This document shows positions 44,092-56,085 of a stretch of 64,000 nucleotides of DNA, piece by piece. Source of the stretch: Rhizomonospora bruguierae (GTDB lineage Bacteria > Actinomycetota > Actinomycetes > Mycobacteriales > Micromonosporaceae). The notes under the pieces are model-generated. The model saw only the letters and a list, made by a program, of their open reading frames with translations, ran no database searches and was not told the origin of the DNA. Position numbers and translations under genes: made by a program. The stretch's first letter is position 1. Each line of letters opens with the position of its first letter. The DNA lies in contig NZ_BBQH01000012.1 in NCBI RefSeq assembly GCF_018397995.1, positions 200,144-264,143 on the forward strand. The letters are read 5' to 3'.

Positions 44092-44106
44092 GACGCTCGG
44101 AGCGTC
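44092..44106. terminator. Short hairpin downstream of rnj
   Basis: GACGCT-CGG-AGCGTC forms a six-base stem with a tight loop, 24 bases after the rnj stop. It is short but the only folding element in the gap. Confidence 0.4.
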
Positions 44107-44130
44107 AAACCCCAAGCCGTGCGTGTGCGG

Positions 44131-45815
<1,685 letters not shown>

Positions 45816-45819
<4 letters not shown>

Positions 45820-46727
45820 GCGGTCGCCCCGAGGTGGACACCGGCGGCGGCCAGGTCCTCGGCGAGCAGCCCGCGCAGGTCGTCGTCGGCGTCGATCAGG
45901 GGCGGGCGGACCGGGCCGGACGGGCGCCCGAGCATCGCCAGGGCCGCCTTCGTGCTGATCACCCCCTGGGTGCGGGTCATCAGGCCGGTGTAGACCGGGG
46001 CGAGGCGCTGGTTGAGCCGGGCCGCCCCGGCCGCGTCGCCGCGCTCCAGCGCGTCGTACATCTCGTTGATCCGCGGGCCGACCACGTGCGCCACCACGCT
46101 GACCGCGCCGCACGAGCCGATCGCCGCCAGGGCGAGGTTCACCTCGTCCGCGCCGGAGTAGACCGCCAGGTCGCTGCCGGCCAGCACCCGCGTGGTGCCG
46201 AGCAGGTCGTACTTTGCGTCCTTGACGGCGACGATCCGCTCGTGCTCGGCGAGGGTCAGCAGCGTCTCGGTGGCGATCGGGGTGCCGGTGCGCCCCGGGA
46301 TGTCGTAGAGCATGACCGGGAGCCCGGTGGCCTCGGCGATCGCCGTGAAGTGCTTGACGAGGCCGGCCTGCGGCGGCTTGTTGTAGTACGGGGTGACCAC
46401 GAGCAGGCCGTGCGCGCCGGCCTTCTCGGCCGCCCGCGCGCACTCGACCGTGTGGTGGGTGTCGTAGCTGCCCACGCCGGCGATCACGGTCGCCCGGCCC
46501 CCGACAGCCTCGATCACGGCGCGCAGCAGCCGGTCCTTCTCCAGGTCGGTGGTGGTCGGCGACTCCCCCGTCGTGCCGCTGACCACCAGGCCGTCGTTGC
46601 CCTGCTCGTCGACGAGCCAGGCGGCCAGCTCGGCCGCGCCCTCGACATCCAGTGCGCCGTCCCGACGAAACGGCGTCACCATGGCCGTCAGCAGGCGGCC
46701 GAAGGGCCGGCGAACGTCGCGCGTCAT
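45816..46727 (-). CDS. dapA: 4-hydroxy-tetrahydrodipicolinate synthase
   Basis: The 303-residue TIM-barrel enzyme condenses pyruvate with aspartate semialdehyde, the first step toward diaminopimelate and lysine. Catalytic residues are in place: Lys169 (VAVKDAK) forms the Schiff base, Tyr141 (YDIPGRTG) and the Thr pair in SGTTGESPT relay protons, and Arg146 binds substrate. The ATG at 46727 has TTGGAG upstream. It overlaps rnj by four bases. dapB is in the same window, 6.7 kb away. Confidence 0.96.
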
Positions 46728-46823
46728 GTGCTCCAACCTATCGGACCCCCGCGACGCCGCGCGCCGCCCTTCGCCCCTGCGCGGCACCATCCGCGACCCG
46801 GCTGCCCGCCCGGCGGGCCGGAC

Positions 46824-47576
46824 TCACGATTCCCAGGCGAACGGGCTCGCCGCGATCTCGGTGCCGTCGGTGAGCGTGGAGATCGTGAAGTCACCGAAGA
46901 CGTTGGGCGCCACCCGCTGCAGCTGGCGCAGGCACTCGACCGCCAGCTCGCGGATCTCGACGTCGGCGTGCTCGGTGGCGCGCATGGCGATGAAGTGGCG
47001 CCAGGCGCGGTAGTTGCCCGTCACCACGATCCGCGTCTCGGTGGCGTTCGGCAGCACCGCGCGCGCCGCCTGCCGCGCCTGCTTGCGGCGCAGCGTGGCG
47101 CTCTGCACGTCCGCGTACTTGCGCTCCAGGCCGGCCAGCAGCTCGGTGTACGCCCGGACGCTCGCCTCGGTCGCCTCCACGAACGTCTTGTGCAGCTGCG
47201 GGTCCTCGGCGATCACGTCCGGCTCGACCATCGCCGCGTCCCGCTCCGGCACGTACCGCTGGGACAGCTGGGAGTACGAGAAGTGCCGGTGCCGGATGAG
47301 CTCGTGGGTGAACGAGCGGGAGACCCCGGTGAAGTAGAACGTCACCGTGCCGTGCTCCAGCACGGACAGGTGCCCGACCTCCAGGATGTGCCGCAGGTAC
47401 CCGGCGTTGGTGGCGGTCGCCGGGTTCGGCTTGCTCCAGGACTGGTAGCAGGCCCGCCCGGCGAACTCGGCCAGCGCCTGGCCGCCCTCCGCGTCGGCGG
47501 ACCACGGCACGTCCTCCGGCGCCTCGAAGTGGGTCCAGCCGATAAGCCTGACCTGGGGCGGAACGATCTCCGGCAC
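46824..47576 (-). CDS. thyX: Flavin-dependent thymidylate synthase ThyX
   Basis: A 250-residue FAD enzyme that methylates dUMP with methylene-tetrahydrofolate and NADPH. The family signature RHR-x7-S is exact (Arg95-His96-Arg97, Ser105). FAD and substrate contacts include [16 protein letters not shown] and [16 protein letters not shown]. The GTG at 47576 follows GAGAGGAG. The order thyX-dapA-rnj repeats the mycobacterial one. A sigma-70-type promoter lies about 30-60 bases upstream. Confidence 0.97.
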   Translation of the reverse strand: MPEIVPPQVRLIGWTHFEAPEDVPWSADAEGGQALAEFAGRACYQSWSKPNPATATNAGYLRHILEVGHLSVLEHGTVTFYFTGVSRSFTHELIRHRHFSYSQLSQRYVPERDAAMVEPDVIAEDPQLHKTFVEATEASVRAYTELLAGLERKYADVQSATLRRKQARQAARAVLPNATETRIVVTGNYRAWRHFIAMRATEHADVEIRELAVECLRQLQRVAPNVFGDFTISTLTDGTEIAASPFAWES

Positions 47577-47606
47577 GGCCCACTCCTCTCGCCACGATCC
47601 GCAGTG

Positions 47607-47634
47607 ACTTTAACGCAACGGCGGATGGCGGCAA
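47607..47634 (-). promoter_or_regulatory. Promoter of thyX
   Basis: Minus-strand TTGCCG, a 16-base spacer and TAAAGT form a good housekeeping promoter. The transcript should begin near 47600, giving a leader of about 25 bases with the GAGAGGAG ribosome site. Confidence 0.55.
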
Positions 47635-47642
47635 CGTGCCGC

Positions 47643-47679
47643 TTGACCTGACGCCAATAGTGGCGTCATAGTGACGTCA
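47643..47679 (+). promoter_or_regulatory. Promoter-operator of the ribbon-helix-helix gene
   Basis: TTGACC (47643-47648) and CATAGT (47667-47672) fit -35 and -10 boxes spaced 18 bases. Between and over them lie a perfect inverted repeat TGACGCCA-ATAG-TGGCGTCA (47649-47668) and a perfect palindrome TGACGTCA (47672-47679) that runs into the start codon. The predicted transcript start is the ATG itself. The layout is that of a strictly autorepressed, leaderless gene. Confidence 0.75.
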
Positions 47680-48215
47680 TGGACCTGACCCCGTACCTCG
47701 ACGCGCTGCGCCGGGATCTCGCCGCCACCGCCGCGCCCGGCGGACCCGAGATCACCCGCGCCGCCGACCTGCTCGCCACGTCGTTGGCGGCCTCCGCCCG
47801 GCTCGCCCTGCTGGAGGCGCTGTCCGACGCGGCGGCCGAGATCACGGACCGGCTCGGCGACGCCAGCGTGGAGGTCCGGCTGCGGGGCCGGGAGGCGGAC
47901 TTCGTGGTCACCGAGCTGGCCCCGCAGACGCCCCCGCCCGCCACCGCGGTGACACCAACGGACGTCAGCGGTGACGTCAGCCGGATCACGCTGCGGCTCC
48001 CCGAGCCCTTGAAGGAGGCGGTCGAGGGGCTCGCCGCGGCCGAAGGGGTCTCGGTGAACGCGTGGCTGGTCCGCGCGGTCACCAGCGCGGTCGCGTACGC
48101 CGCGAGCGCGCCCCGGCCACCCGGCCCGCCGGCGCCACCCACCGCTCCCCCGCCGCCTGGCGCCCCCGGCCGCGTCCGCTACGGCCGCCGGGTCACCGGG
48201 TTCGCCCAGGCCTGA
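47679..48215 (+). CDS. Ribbon-helix-helix (HicB-like) DNA-binding protein
   Basis: The 178-residue protein has an N-terminal helical region (about 1-90), a ribbon-helix-helix at about 100-140 (SRITLRLPEPLKEAVEGLAAAE, VSVNAWLVRAVTSAVA), and a Pro-rich tail. The RHH is of the Arc/HicB antitoxin type and binds DNA as a dimer. Its promoter is packed with palindromes TGACGCCA-N4-TGGCGTCA and TGACGTCA, and another TGACGTCA occurs in the coding sequence at 47972-47979. No HicA-like toxin is adjacent; the next gene codes for a DUF4097 protein, and this pairing is common in actinobacteria. Probable autorepressor. Confidence 0.88.
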   Translation: MDLTPYLDALRRDLAATAAPGGPEITRAADLLATSLAASARLALLEALSDAAAEITDRLGDASVEVRLRGREADFVVTELAPQTPPPATAVTPTDVSGDVSRITLRLPEPLKEAVEGLAAAEGVSVNAWLVRAVTSAVAYAASAPRPPGPPAPPTAPPPPGAPGRVRYGRRVTGFAQA

Positions 48216-48311
48216 CCCTCACCCGGGCCGGGCGTTGCGCCTGGCCTTGCCACCCCGCCATCACCCCACCCGTGGGCCACTGCCCGCACCACCTCACCCG
48301 AGGAGACAACG

Positions 48312-49124
48312 ATGCCCGAGTTCCGCTGCAAGGGTCCCGTCAAGCTGACCGCCAAGCTGCCCGCCGGCACGCTGGAGATCGTCGGCGCCGAGTCCGACGT
48401 CGCCACGGTCGTCGTCGAGCCCTACGACCCCGAGGACCAGCCCACCGCCGACCGGACCCGGGTCGAGATGCATGGCGACACGCTGCACGTCGAGGCGCCA
48501 CCCGGCGGGCGCGCCTGGGGCCTGCGCCGCACCCCCAGACTCTGGGTGCGGATCACCCTTCCGGTGGACAGCTCGGTGCGCGCCGCCGTCTCCTCCGCCG
48601 ACCTCACCTGCGCCGGCCGGCTCGCCGCGGGCGACCTGCGCACCAGCTCCGGAACGTGCGCCCTGGAGGAGTTCACCGGCCCGGTCACCGTCGGCACCGC
48701 CAGCGGCACCGTGCGCGTCGGCCGGGCGCACGGCGGGCTCAAGGCCCGCGGCTCGTCCAGCTCCATCGCCGTCGACGAGGCCGGCCCCGACACCGAACTG
48801 CGCACCGCCAGCGGCGCCATCACCGTCCACCGCGGCACCGGCGCCCTGCGCGCGAAGACCGCGTCGGGCAACGTCCACATCGGCGAGGTCGCCCGCGGCG
48901 AGGTCGACGTGGAAACCGCGTCCGGCAGGGTCACCATCGGCGTGGCCACCGGCACCGGCGTCTGGATGGACCTCAACACCGTCTCCGGCCGCACCACCAG
49001 CGACCTGACCGTCAGCGGTACCCCCGCCGACAGTCAACCGGACCTTACGGTCCGCGTCTCCACCGCCAGCGGCGACATCAAACTGCACCGCGCCGACCAC
49101 CCCGCCGACGCCCCGCCCCGATGA
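48312..49124 (+). CDS. DUF4097 beta-helix protein
   Basis: A 270-residue protein made almost entirely of short beta repeats with the DUF4097/DUF4098 pattern: RTSSGTCALEEF, GTASGTVRVGRA, RTASGAITVHRG, KTASGNVHIGEV, ETASGRVTIG, NTVSGRTTSDL, STASGDIKLHRA. The family is thought to form a right-handed beta-helix and is often coupled to regulators; its role is unknown. There is no signal peptide, so it is probably cytoplasmic. The ribosome site is CGAGGAG. It follows the RHH gene by 96 bases and is probably in its operon. Confidence 0.9.
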   Translation: MPEFRCKGPVKLTAKLPAGTLEIVGAESDVATVVVEPYDPEDQPTADRTRVEMHGDTLHVEAPPGGRAWGLRRTPRLWVRITLPVDSSVRAAVSSADLTCAGRLAAGDLRTSSGTCALEEFTGPVTVGTASGTVRVGRAHGGLKARGSSSSIAVDEAGPDTELRTASGAITVHRGTGALRAKTASGNVHIGEVARGEVDVETASGRVTIGVATGTGVWMDLNTVSGRTTSDLTVSGTPADSQPDLTVRVSTASGDIKLHRADHPADAPPR

Positions 49125-49133
49125 CCCCCGCGC

Positions 49134-49178
49134 CGATCCTGGAGTTGCGGTGCCCGTGGCTCCCCAACTCCAGGATCG
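49134..49178. terminator. Bidirectional terminator between the DUF4097 and DUF2752 genes
   Basis: CGATCCTGGAGTTG and CAACTCCAGGATCG pair perfectly over 14 bases around a 17-base loop. It lies in the 84 bases between two convergent genes and can serve both. Confidence 0.85.
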
Positions 49179-49208
49179 CGCGTTCGGGGCTCCCGGCGCG
49201 GGCAGGGG

Positions 49209-49739
49209 TCAGACGAAGAACCAGGTGAACGGGGCCCACGGCAGGTTGCGCAGGACCGAGAAAACCCCCCATGCGGCCAGGAACACGCCGACCGCCACGG
49301 GGCTCACGCGCAACTGTGGAACCTTCCAGCCGAACGCTTGCCGGGCCGCCCAGGCCGCGAAGGCGTACGCCAGGAACGGCACCGCGAACACGAACATCAG
49401 GTGGTGGCGGGCGGCCGCCGGCAGGTCGCCGTGGAGCAGGTACCAGGCGGCGCGGGTGCCGCCGCAGCCGGGGCAGTCGAAGCCGGTGGTGAGCTTGACC
49501 AGGCAGGTGGGCATGGCCTCGGCGCCGGCGTCGACCGGGTTGCTGATCAACACGTACGCGGTGCCGCCCGCCATGCAGGTGAGGGCGGCCAGCGGGGCGG
49601 CCCAGCGGGGCGCGCGGGCGTACTGGCGCAGGACGAACGCGGCGAAACGGCTCGGTGGGGCGTACTCGTACCGGTAGGGGTACGGGTACGGGTGCGCCGG
49701 ACCGGGCTGCTCGTGCACCGGATCAACCGTCTGCGTCAC
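49209..49739 (-). CDS. DUF2752 membrane protein
   Basis: A 176-residue protein with a Pro/Tyr-rich cytoplasmic N-terminus and four hydrophobic segments. The hallmark CPGCGGTRAAWYLLHGDLPAA of DUF2752 is at about 95-115; the CxxCGGTR motif suggests metal binding or redox use, but no activity is established. The GTG at 49739 follows CGAGGG. The tyrosine/proline run is encoded by short (TACGGG)n-like DNA at 49675-49700. Its neighbours give no clear functional hint. Confidence 0.88.
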   Translation of the reverse strand: MTQTVDPVHEQPGPAHPYPYPYRYEYAPPSRFAAFVLRQYARAPRWAAPLAALTCMAGGTAYVLISNPVDAGAEAMPTCLVKLTTGFDCPGCGGTRAAWYLLHGDLPAAARHHLMFVFAVPFLAYAFAAWAARQAFGWKVPQLRVSPVAVGVFLAAWGVFSVLRNLPWAPFTWFFV

Positions 49740-49858
49740 CCCTCGAACGGTACACGCCGGCGACCTCACCGAGGGGGCGCCGCCAGGCAAGCAGCGTCCA
49801 GACGGCACCGCCAGACCGGCACCGCCGAGCCGGGCCGGCGCGGTGTCAACGCCCGGCG

Positions 49859-51076
49859 TCAGCGCGCGGCGACGGCGGTGGCGAGCGGGCCGGCGAGGTC
49901 ACCCGCCTCGGGTTTGGCCACGTCGCTCAGCCCCAGCCAGCCGGCCAGCCGTTCCAACTCGGCCGCCAGCGCCTCGGCGGTCTCGCCCGGGTCGGCGCCG
50001 GGCTCGATCCACGCCGCGGGCACCCGCAGCACACCCGCCTGCCGGTCGGCCTTCAGGTCGACGCGGGCGGTCAGCCGCTCGCCGTGCAGGAACGGCAGCA
50101 CGTAGTACCCGTGCACGCGCTGCGGGGCGGGAACGTAGATCTCGATGCGGTACCGGAAGCCGAACAGCCGCTCGGTGCGGTTGCGCTCCCACACCAGCGG
50201 GTCGAACGGGCTGACCAGGGTGCTGGCCCGGACCCGGCGGGGCAGCCGGGCGGTGGCGTGCAGGTAGGCGCGGGGCTTCCAGCCGCGCACCTCGACCGGC
50301 GTCAGGACGCCCGCCTCGACCAGTTCGGCGACGGCCCGCCGGGCGGCCTCGGCCGGGAGGCGGAAGTAGTCCCGCAACTCGACCTCGGCGGCGACCCCGA
50401 GGGCGGCGGCGGCCACCTCGACCAGCCGCCGGTACGCGTCGGCCGGCGCCGGGGTCGGCGCGGCCAGGACCGCCGGCGGCAGCACCCGCGACGGGACGTC
50501 GTACCGGCGGGCGAACGCGGTGGTGCGCTCGGTGGCGGCGACCTCGCCGGCCCAGAACAGGTACTCCAGGGCGCGCTTGACCTCGGACCAGTTCCAGCCC
50601 CAGTGGCCGGTGGGGCGGGGCGCGTCGTGCTCGATCTCGGCGGCGGTGAGCGGACCCTTGTCGCGCACCTCGTCGAGCACCCAGGCGACCAGGTCGGGCT
50701 TCTCCCGGGCGATCCGCTGCATGCTGCCCCAGGAGGCGCTGCGCGCCCGCTCCATCCGCCAGCGCAGCGCCGGGTGCAGGGCCACCGGGATCAGTGACGC
50801 CTCGTGCCCCCAGTACTCGAACAGTTCGCGCGGGCGGCGGTAGGCGGCGTTGTCGAGCAGGGCGGCCGGGTACGGGCCGAGCCGGCTGTAGAGCGGCAGG
50901 TAGTGCGCGCGGGCGAGCACGTTCACGGAGTCCATCTGGATCAGGCCGACCCGGCCGAGCACGCGGCGCAGGTGCCGGCGGTCCGGCGCGCCGCCCGGCG
51001 CCGGGTCGGCGAACCCCTGCGCGGCCAGCGCGACGCGCCGAGCCTGCCCGATCGTCAGCGACTCCACCGTGCTCAC
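49859..51076 (-). CDS. AlkX/YcaQ-type DNA glycosylase (HTH_42)
   Basis: The 405-residue protein belongs to the HTH_42 superfamily of glycosylases that unhook DNA interstrand crosslinks and remove bulky alkyl-purines (E. coli YcaQ, Streptomyces AlkZ). The catalytic Q-phi-D motif of the YcaQ branch is present: Gln47-Met48-Asp49 in LIQMDSVNVLARAHYLPLYS. Three winged-helix parts follow, with typical FDPLVWERNRTERLFGF and GYYVLPFLHGERL near the C-terminus. The GTG at 51076 is exactly seven bases from a RecA-NDp-like -10 element, so the gene is probably leaderless and induced by DNA damage through PafBC. Confidence 0.92.
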   Translation of the reverse strand: MSTVESLTIGQARRVALAAQGFADPAPGGAPDRRHLRRVLGRVGLIQMDSVNVLARAHYLPLYSRLGPYPAALLDNAAYRRPRELFEYWGHEASLIPVALHPALRWRMERARSASWGSMQRIAREKPDLVAWVLDEVRDKGPLTAAEIEHDAPRPTGHWGWNWSEVKRALEYLFWAGEVAATERTTAFARRYDVPSRVLPPAVLAAPTPAPADAYRRLVEVAAAALGVAAEVELRDYFRLPAEAARRAVAELVEAGVLTPVEVRGWKPRAYLHATARLPRRVRASTLVSPFDPLVWERNRTERLFGFRYRIEIYVPAPQRVHGYYVLPFLHGERLTARVDLKADRQAGVLRVPAAWIEPGADPGETAEALAAELERLAGWLGLSDVAKPEAGDLAGPLATAVAAR

Positions 51077-51082
51077 CGCGGC

Positions 51083-51105
51083 AAACTAACCCACCGCTGC
51101 GACAA
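51083..51105 (-). promoter_or_regulatory. RecA-NDp-like promoter of the AlkX/YcaQ gene
   Basis: Minus-strand TTGTCGCAG, eight bases, TAGTTT. The TTGTCR half is perfect, the spacer length exact, and TAG..T of the -10 agrees with TTGTCRGTG-N8-TAGCNT. The distance from the -10 to the GTG (six bases) is the same as from the recA -10 to its upstream GTG. Confidence 0.7.
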
Positions 51106-51145
51106 TTCGCTTCCGGTGATCCCCGCCACGCGCTACAAACGCGGC

Positions 51146-51685
51146 ATGATCGTGATCCGTCCGGAACGCCCGGAAGACGCCGACGCCGTCGCCGAGCTGC
51201 ACGTGCGCGCCTGGCAGCGCGCGTACGCGGACCTGATGCCCGCACCGATGCTGGCCGGCCTGGACCCGGCGGCGTGGGCGGCGCAGCGGCGGGCCCGGCT
51301 GGCCGACCCGACGCGGGACTTCCACAGCGACGTGGCCGAGGACGCCGGCGTGGTGGTCGGGATGACCACGGTCGGCCCGTACCGCATCAACCAGAACCGC
51401 CGGGACCTGGACCGCCGGTACGGCGAACTGCTCGCGATCTACGTGGACCCGCGCCACTGGCGCGCCGGTGTCGGCGGCGCGCTCATGGCCGCGGTTCTGC
51501 AGCGGCTGCGCGCCGGGGGCTGGGGCGAGGCACGGCTGTGGGTGCTGGCGGGCAACGCGCCGGCCCGGCGCTTCTACGAGCGGCACGGGTGGGCGCCGGA
51601 CGGCACCACGGCGATGTTCCCGCTAGGAGCCGAGCCGGGCGCGAAAGCCCTGCTCGAGGTCCGCTACGCGATCGGCCTCGGCTGA
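51146..51685 (+). CDS. GNAT N-acetyltransferase
   Basis: A 179-residue GNAT protein. It begins MIVIRPERPEDADAVAELHVRAW and has LLAIYVDPRHWRAGVGGALM (acetyl-CoA pyrophosphate loop R-x-G-V-G-G) and GNAPARRFYERHGWAPDG. Substrate unknown; the opening RAW..AY..LMP is common in actinobacterial acetyltransferases of uncertain role. The ATG at 51146 is used here; a GTG at 51116 would add ten residues. Its last 63 bases overlap the end of the convergent GT87 gene. Confidence 0.87.
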   Translation: MIVIRPERPEDADAVAELHVRAWQRAYADLMPAPMLAGLDPAAWAAQRRARLADPTRDFHSDVAEDAGVVVGMTTVGPYRINQNRRDLDRRYGELLAIYVDPRHWRAGVGGALMAAVLQRLRAGGWGEARLWVLAGNAPARRFYERHGWAPDGTTAMFPLGAEPGAKALLEVRYAIGLG

Positions 51686-52813
51686 CCCGCCCGGGCGCCA
51701 CTTCGGCAGCGGCACGATGAGCAGCAGCAGCACGGACGCCCAGACGTAGGCGTTGGAGAACACGAACCCCACGACGGTGGCCGTGTCCCGGGTCTGCCAG
51801 TGCCACACCAGGCGGCTGCACAGCAGCAGATAGAGCGCGCCGGCCAGGAACAGCCGCGGGCGGCGGTACGGGCCGACGTCGCACAGCAGCACCAGCGCCG
51901 GGATCAGCCACACCAGGTGGTGGATCCAGGTGACCGGGCTGATCAGTGCGCCCACCACGCCGGTCACCGCCAGGCCGAACAGTTCGTCCCCGCGCGACGC
52001 CCACACCCGCCACGCCCACACGACCAGCGCCAGCACCACCAGGAGCAGCCACAGCAGCCGGCTCGGGTAGAGGGAGTTCATGCGGGCCACCACGCCCTGC
52101 AGGGACTGGTTCGAGACGAAGTCCAGCCGGCCCACCCGGTCGGTGTCCCACAGGGCGGAGGTCCAGAACTCGCGGGAGGCGTTGGGCGCCACGGCACCGG
52201 CCAGCACGCTGGCGCCGGCGAAGGTCCCCGACGCGACCAGGGCCGCCCGCCAGCGCCGGGTCAGCAGCAGGTACAGGATGAAGATGCCCGGCGTGAGCTT
52301 GATCGCGGTGGCGAGCCCGATGCCCACCCCGGCCAGCGGGTGGCGGCGGGCGACCAGGCGCAGCAGGTCCGCGGCGACCAGGAACAGCAGGATCATGTTC
52401 ACCTGGCCGAAGTTGATCGTCTCGCGCATCGGCTCGTACGCGATCACCAGGGCCAGCGAGATCGCGTACGCGAACCACGGCGGCCAGCCGACCCGCCGGG
52501 CCACCGGCGTGACCACCCACCACAGCACCAGGGCGGCGGCCGCGATTCCGAACAGCACCGTGAACACCGCCGCCACCGGCCACGGCACCAGCACCATCGG
52601 CAGCATCGTCAGCGCCGCGAAGGTCGGGTACGTGAAGCCGTACGTGCTGAACGGCTTCAGGTAGTCGTACAGCTCGCCGCCGTGCACCCAGAAGTTGACC
52701 GCGCCGTAGTACACCTTCAGGTCGAACAGCCCGTGCCGGGCGGAGCGCCACAGCGCGAAGGCGGTCGTGACCGCGGCCAACACAACGACGATCGATATCT
52801 GCTTGCGGGTCAC
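51623..52813 (-). CDS. GT87 (DUF2029) polyprenol-phosphate mannosyltransferase
   Basis: A 396-residue polytopic membrane protein of the GT-C superfamily, family GT87, with about ten membrane segments. The first periplasmic loop carries the catalytic-type acidic pair in HGLFDLKVYYGAVNFWVHG; further signs are GQVNMILLFLVAADLL and AIKLTPGIFILYLLL. Relatives (PimE, AftC) add mannose or arabinose to phosphatidylinositol mannosides and arabinans from lipid-linked donors. GTG start after GGGGAGG. It overlaps the GNAT gene tail to tail by 63 bases. Confidence 0.88.
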   Translation of the reverse strand: MTRKQISIVVVLAAVTTAFALWRSARHGLFDLKVYYGAVNFWVHGGELYDYLKPFSTYGFTYPTFAALTMLPMVLVPWPVAAVFTVLFGIAAAALVLWWVVTPVARRVGWPPWFAYAISLALVIAYEPMRETINFGQVNMILLFLVAADLLRLVARRHPLAGVGIGLATAIKLTPGIFILYLLLTRRWRAALVASGTFAGASVLAGAVAPNASREFWTSALWDTDRVGRLDFVSNQSLQGVVARMNSLYPSRLLWLLLVVLALVVWAWRVWASRGDELFGLAVTGVVGALISPVTWIHHLVWLIPALVLLCDVGPYRRPRLFLAGALYLLLCSRLVWHWQTRDTATVVGFVFSNAYVWASVLLLLIVPLPKWRPGGSAEADRVADLEQGFRARLGS

Positions 52814-52851
52814 CGGCGCCTCCCCACAGTGCGGTCCGTAGGCTGCTGGCC

Positions 52852-54690
<1,839 letters not shown>

Positions 54691-54712
54691 TCAGGCGCGC
54701 TGCCGGCGGCGG

Positions 54713-56071
54713 TCAGCCGCGCCCGAAGTCGCCGCCGGCGAACGGGCCGACCACCGCCAGGGACATCGGCTGGCCGAGCAGCGCGGCGGCCAGCTCGTTC
54801 ACCCCGCCCACCGTCACCGCGTCCACTTTGGACAGCAGTTCGTCGACGGTGAGCAGGTCGCCGTAGAGCAGCTCGCCCTTGGCCAGCCGGGTCATCCGAG
54901 AGCCGGTGTCCTCCAGGCCGAGCACCAGCGAACCCTTGAGCATGCCCTTGCCCCGGGCCAGTTCCGCCTCGGTGATGCCGCCCGCGGCCACCTCCGCCAG
55001 CTGGGCGCGGGCCAGCGCCAGCACCTCGTCGACCTTGCCGGGCGCGCAGCCGGCGTACACGGCGAAGACGCCCGTGTCGGCGTACTGGCTGGTGTAGGAG
55101 TAGACGGAGTACGCCAGGCCGCGCTTCTCCCGGATCTCCTGGAACAGCCGGCTGGACATGCCGCCGCCGAGCACGTTGTTGAGCACGCCGACGGCGAACC
55201 GGCGCTGGTCCAGGCGGCCGATCGCCGGGCCGCCGAGGACCAGGTGCCCCTGCTCGGTGTCCTTCTCCTCGACCAGCGTGGCGGCCGACCGCACGGGCAC
55301 CGCGGACGCGGCGGGGCGCAGCGGGGCCGGGGCGCCGGGCGTGTCGAGCCGGGTGCCGGCGAACGCCGCCCGCACCAGCGCCACCACGGTGTCGTGGTCG
55401 AGGTTCCCGGCCGCCGCGATGACGATCTCCGGCGCGGTGTACCGCTCGCGGTAGAAGTCCAGGATCAGCTCGCGCGGCATCGGGGAGATCGTCTCGACCG
55501 TCCCGGAGATCAGCCGGCCGAGCGGGTGGTCGCCGTACACGGTCCGGGCGAACACGTCGTGCACCTCGTCACCCGGCTCGTCGTCGTGCATGGCGATCTC
55601 TTCGAGGATGACCCCGCGCTCGGTCTCCACGTCCGCCGGGTCCAGCACCGAGTCCACCACCAGGTCGCACATCACGTCGATCGCCAGCGGCAGGTCGGCG
55701 TCCAGCACCCGGGCGTAGTAGCAGGTGTACTCCTTGGTGGTAAAGGCGTTCGTCTCGCCGCCCACCGCCTCGATCTGCGCGGAGATGTCCAGCGCGGAGC
55801 GCTTGCGGGTCCCCTTGAACAGCAGGTGCTCGAGGAAGTGCGACACGCCCGCCTGCTCGGGCGTCTCGTCCCGGGAACCCACCGCCACCCAGACGCCGAA
55901 CGAGACGCTGCGCATCGCCGGGATCGCCTCGGTGATGATCCGCAGGCCGCTCGGCAGTTCGGTCCGGCGGACCGTGCCGCCGAGGGGGTCGGAACTCAGG
56001 GTGCGGGTCACGGCACGGGCCGGCGCGTCCGCGCCGGCCCGTGGCGACCCGGCGCGGTGCGCCGCAGTCAC
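54713..56071 (-). CDS. M16-family zinc peptidase
   Basis: A 452-residue processing peptidase of the pitrilysin/insulinase class. The inverted zinc motif His78-Phe-Leu-Glu81-His82 (HFLEHLLFKGT) is intact, and a downstream Glu in ERGVILEEIAMHDDEP completes the site. The C-terminal half has the R/Y pair in LFQEIREKRGLAYSVYSY. Its substrates in actinobacteria are unknown. The GTG start is 14 bases from the pnp stop, so it belongs to the rpsO-pnp transcript; Rv2782c next to pnp (Rv2783c) shows the same pairing. Confidence 0.93.
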   Translation of the reverse strand: MTAAHRAGSPRAGADAPARAVTRTLSSDPLGGTVRRTELPSGLRIITEAIPAMRSVSFGVWVAVGSRDETPEQAGVSHFLEHLLFKGTRKRSALDISAQIEAVGGETNAFTTKEYTCYYARVLDADLPLAIDVMCDLVVDSVLDPADVETERGVILEEIAMHDDEPGDEVHDVFARTVYGDHPLGRLISGTVETISPMPRELILDFYRERYTAPEIVIAAAGNLDHDTVVALVRAAFAGTRLDTPGAPAPLRPAASAVPVRSAATLVEEKDTEQGHLVLGGPAIGRLDQRRFAVGVLNNVLGGGMSSRLFQEIREKRGLAYSVYSYTSQYADTGVFAVYAGCAPGKVDEVLALARAQLAEVAAGGITEAELARGKGMLKGSLVLGLEDTGSRMTRLAKGELLYGDLLTVDELLSKVDAVTVGGVNELAAALLGQPMSLAVVGPFAGGDFGRG

Positions 56072-56085
56072 GTGTCGCTCCCGGT

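Noticed and set aside
47679-49124. Classical HicAB toxin-antitoxin pair
   Set aside because: There is no HicA-like double-stranded RNA-binding toxin gene; the partner is a 270-residue DUF4097 protein.
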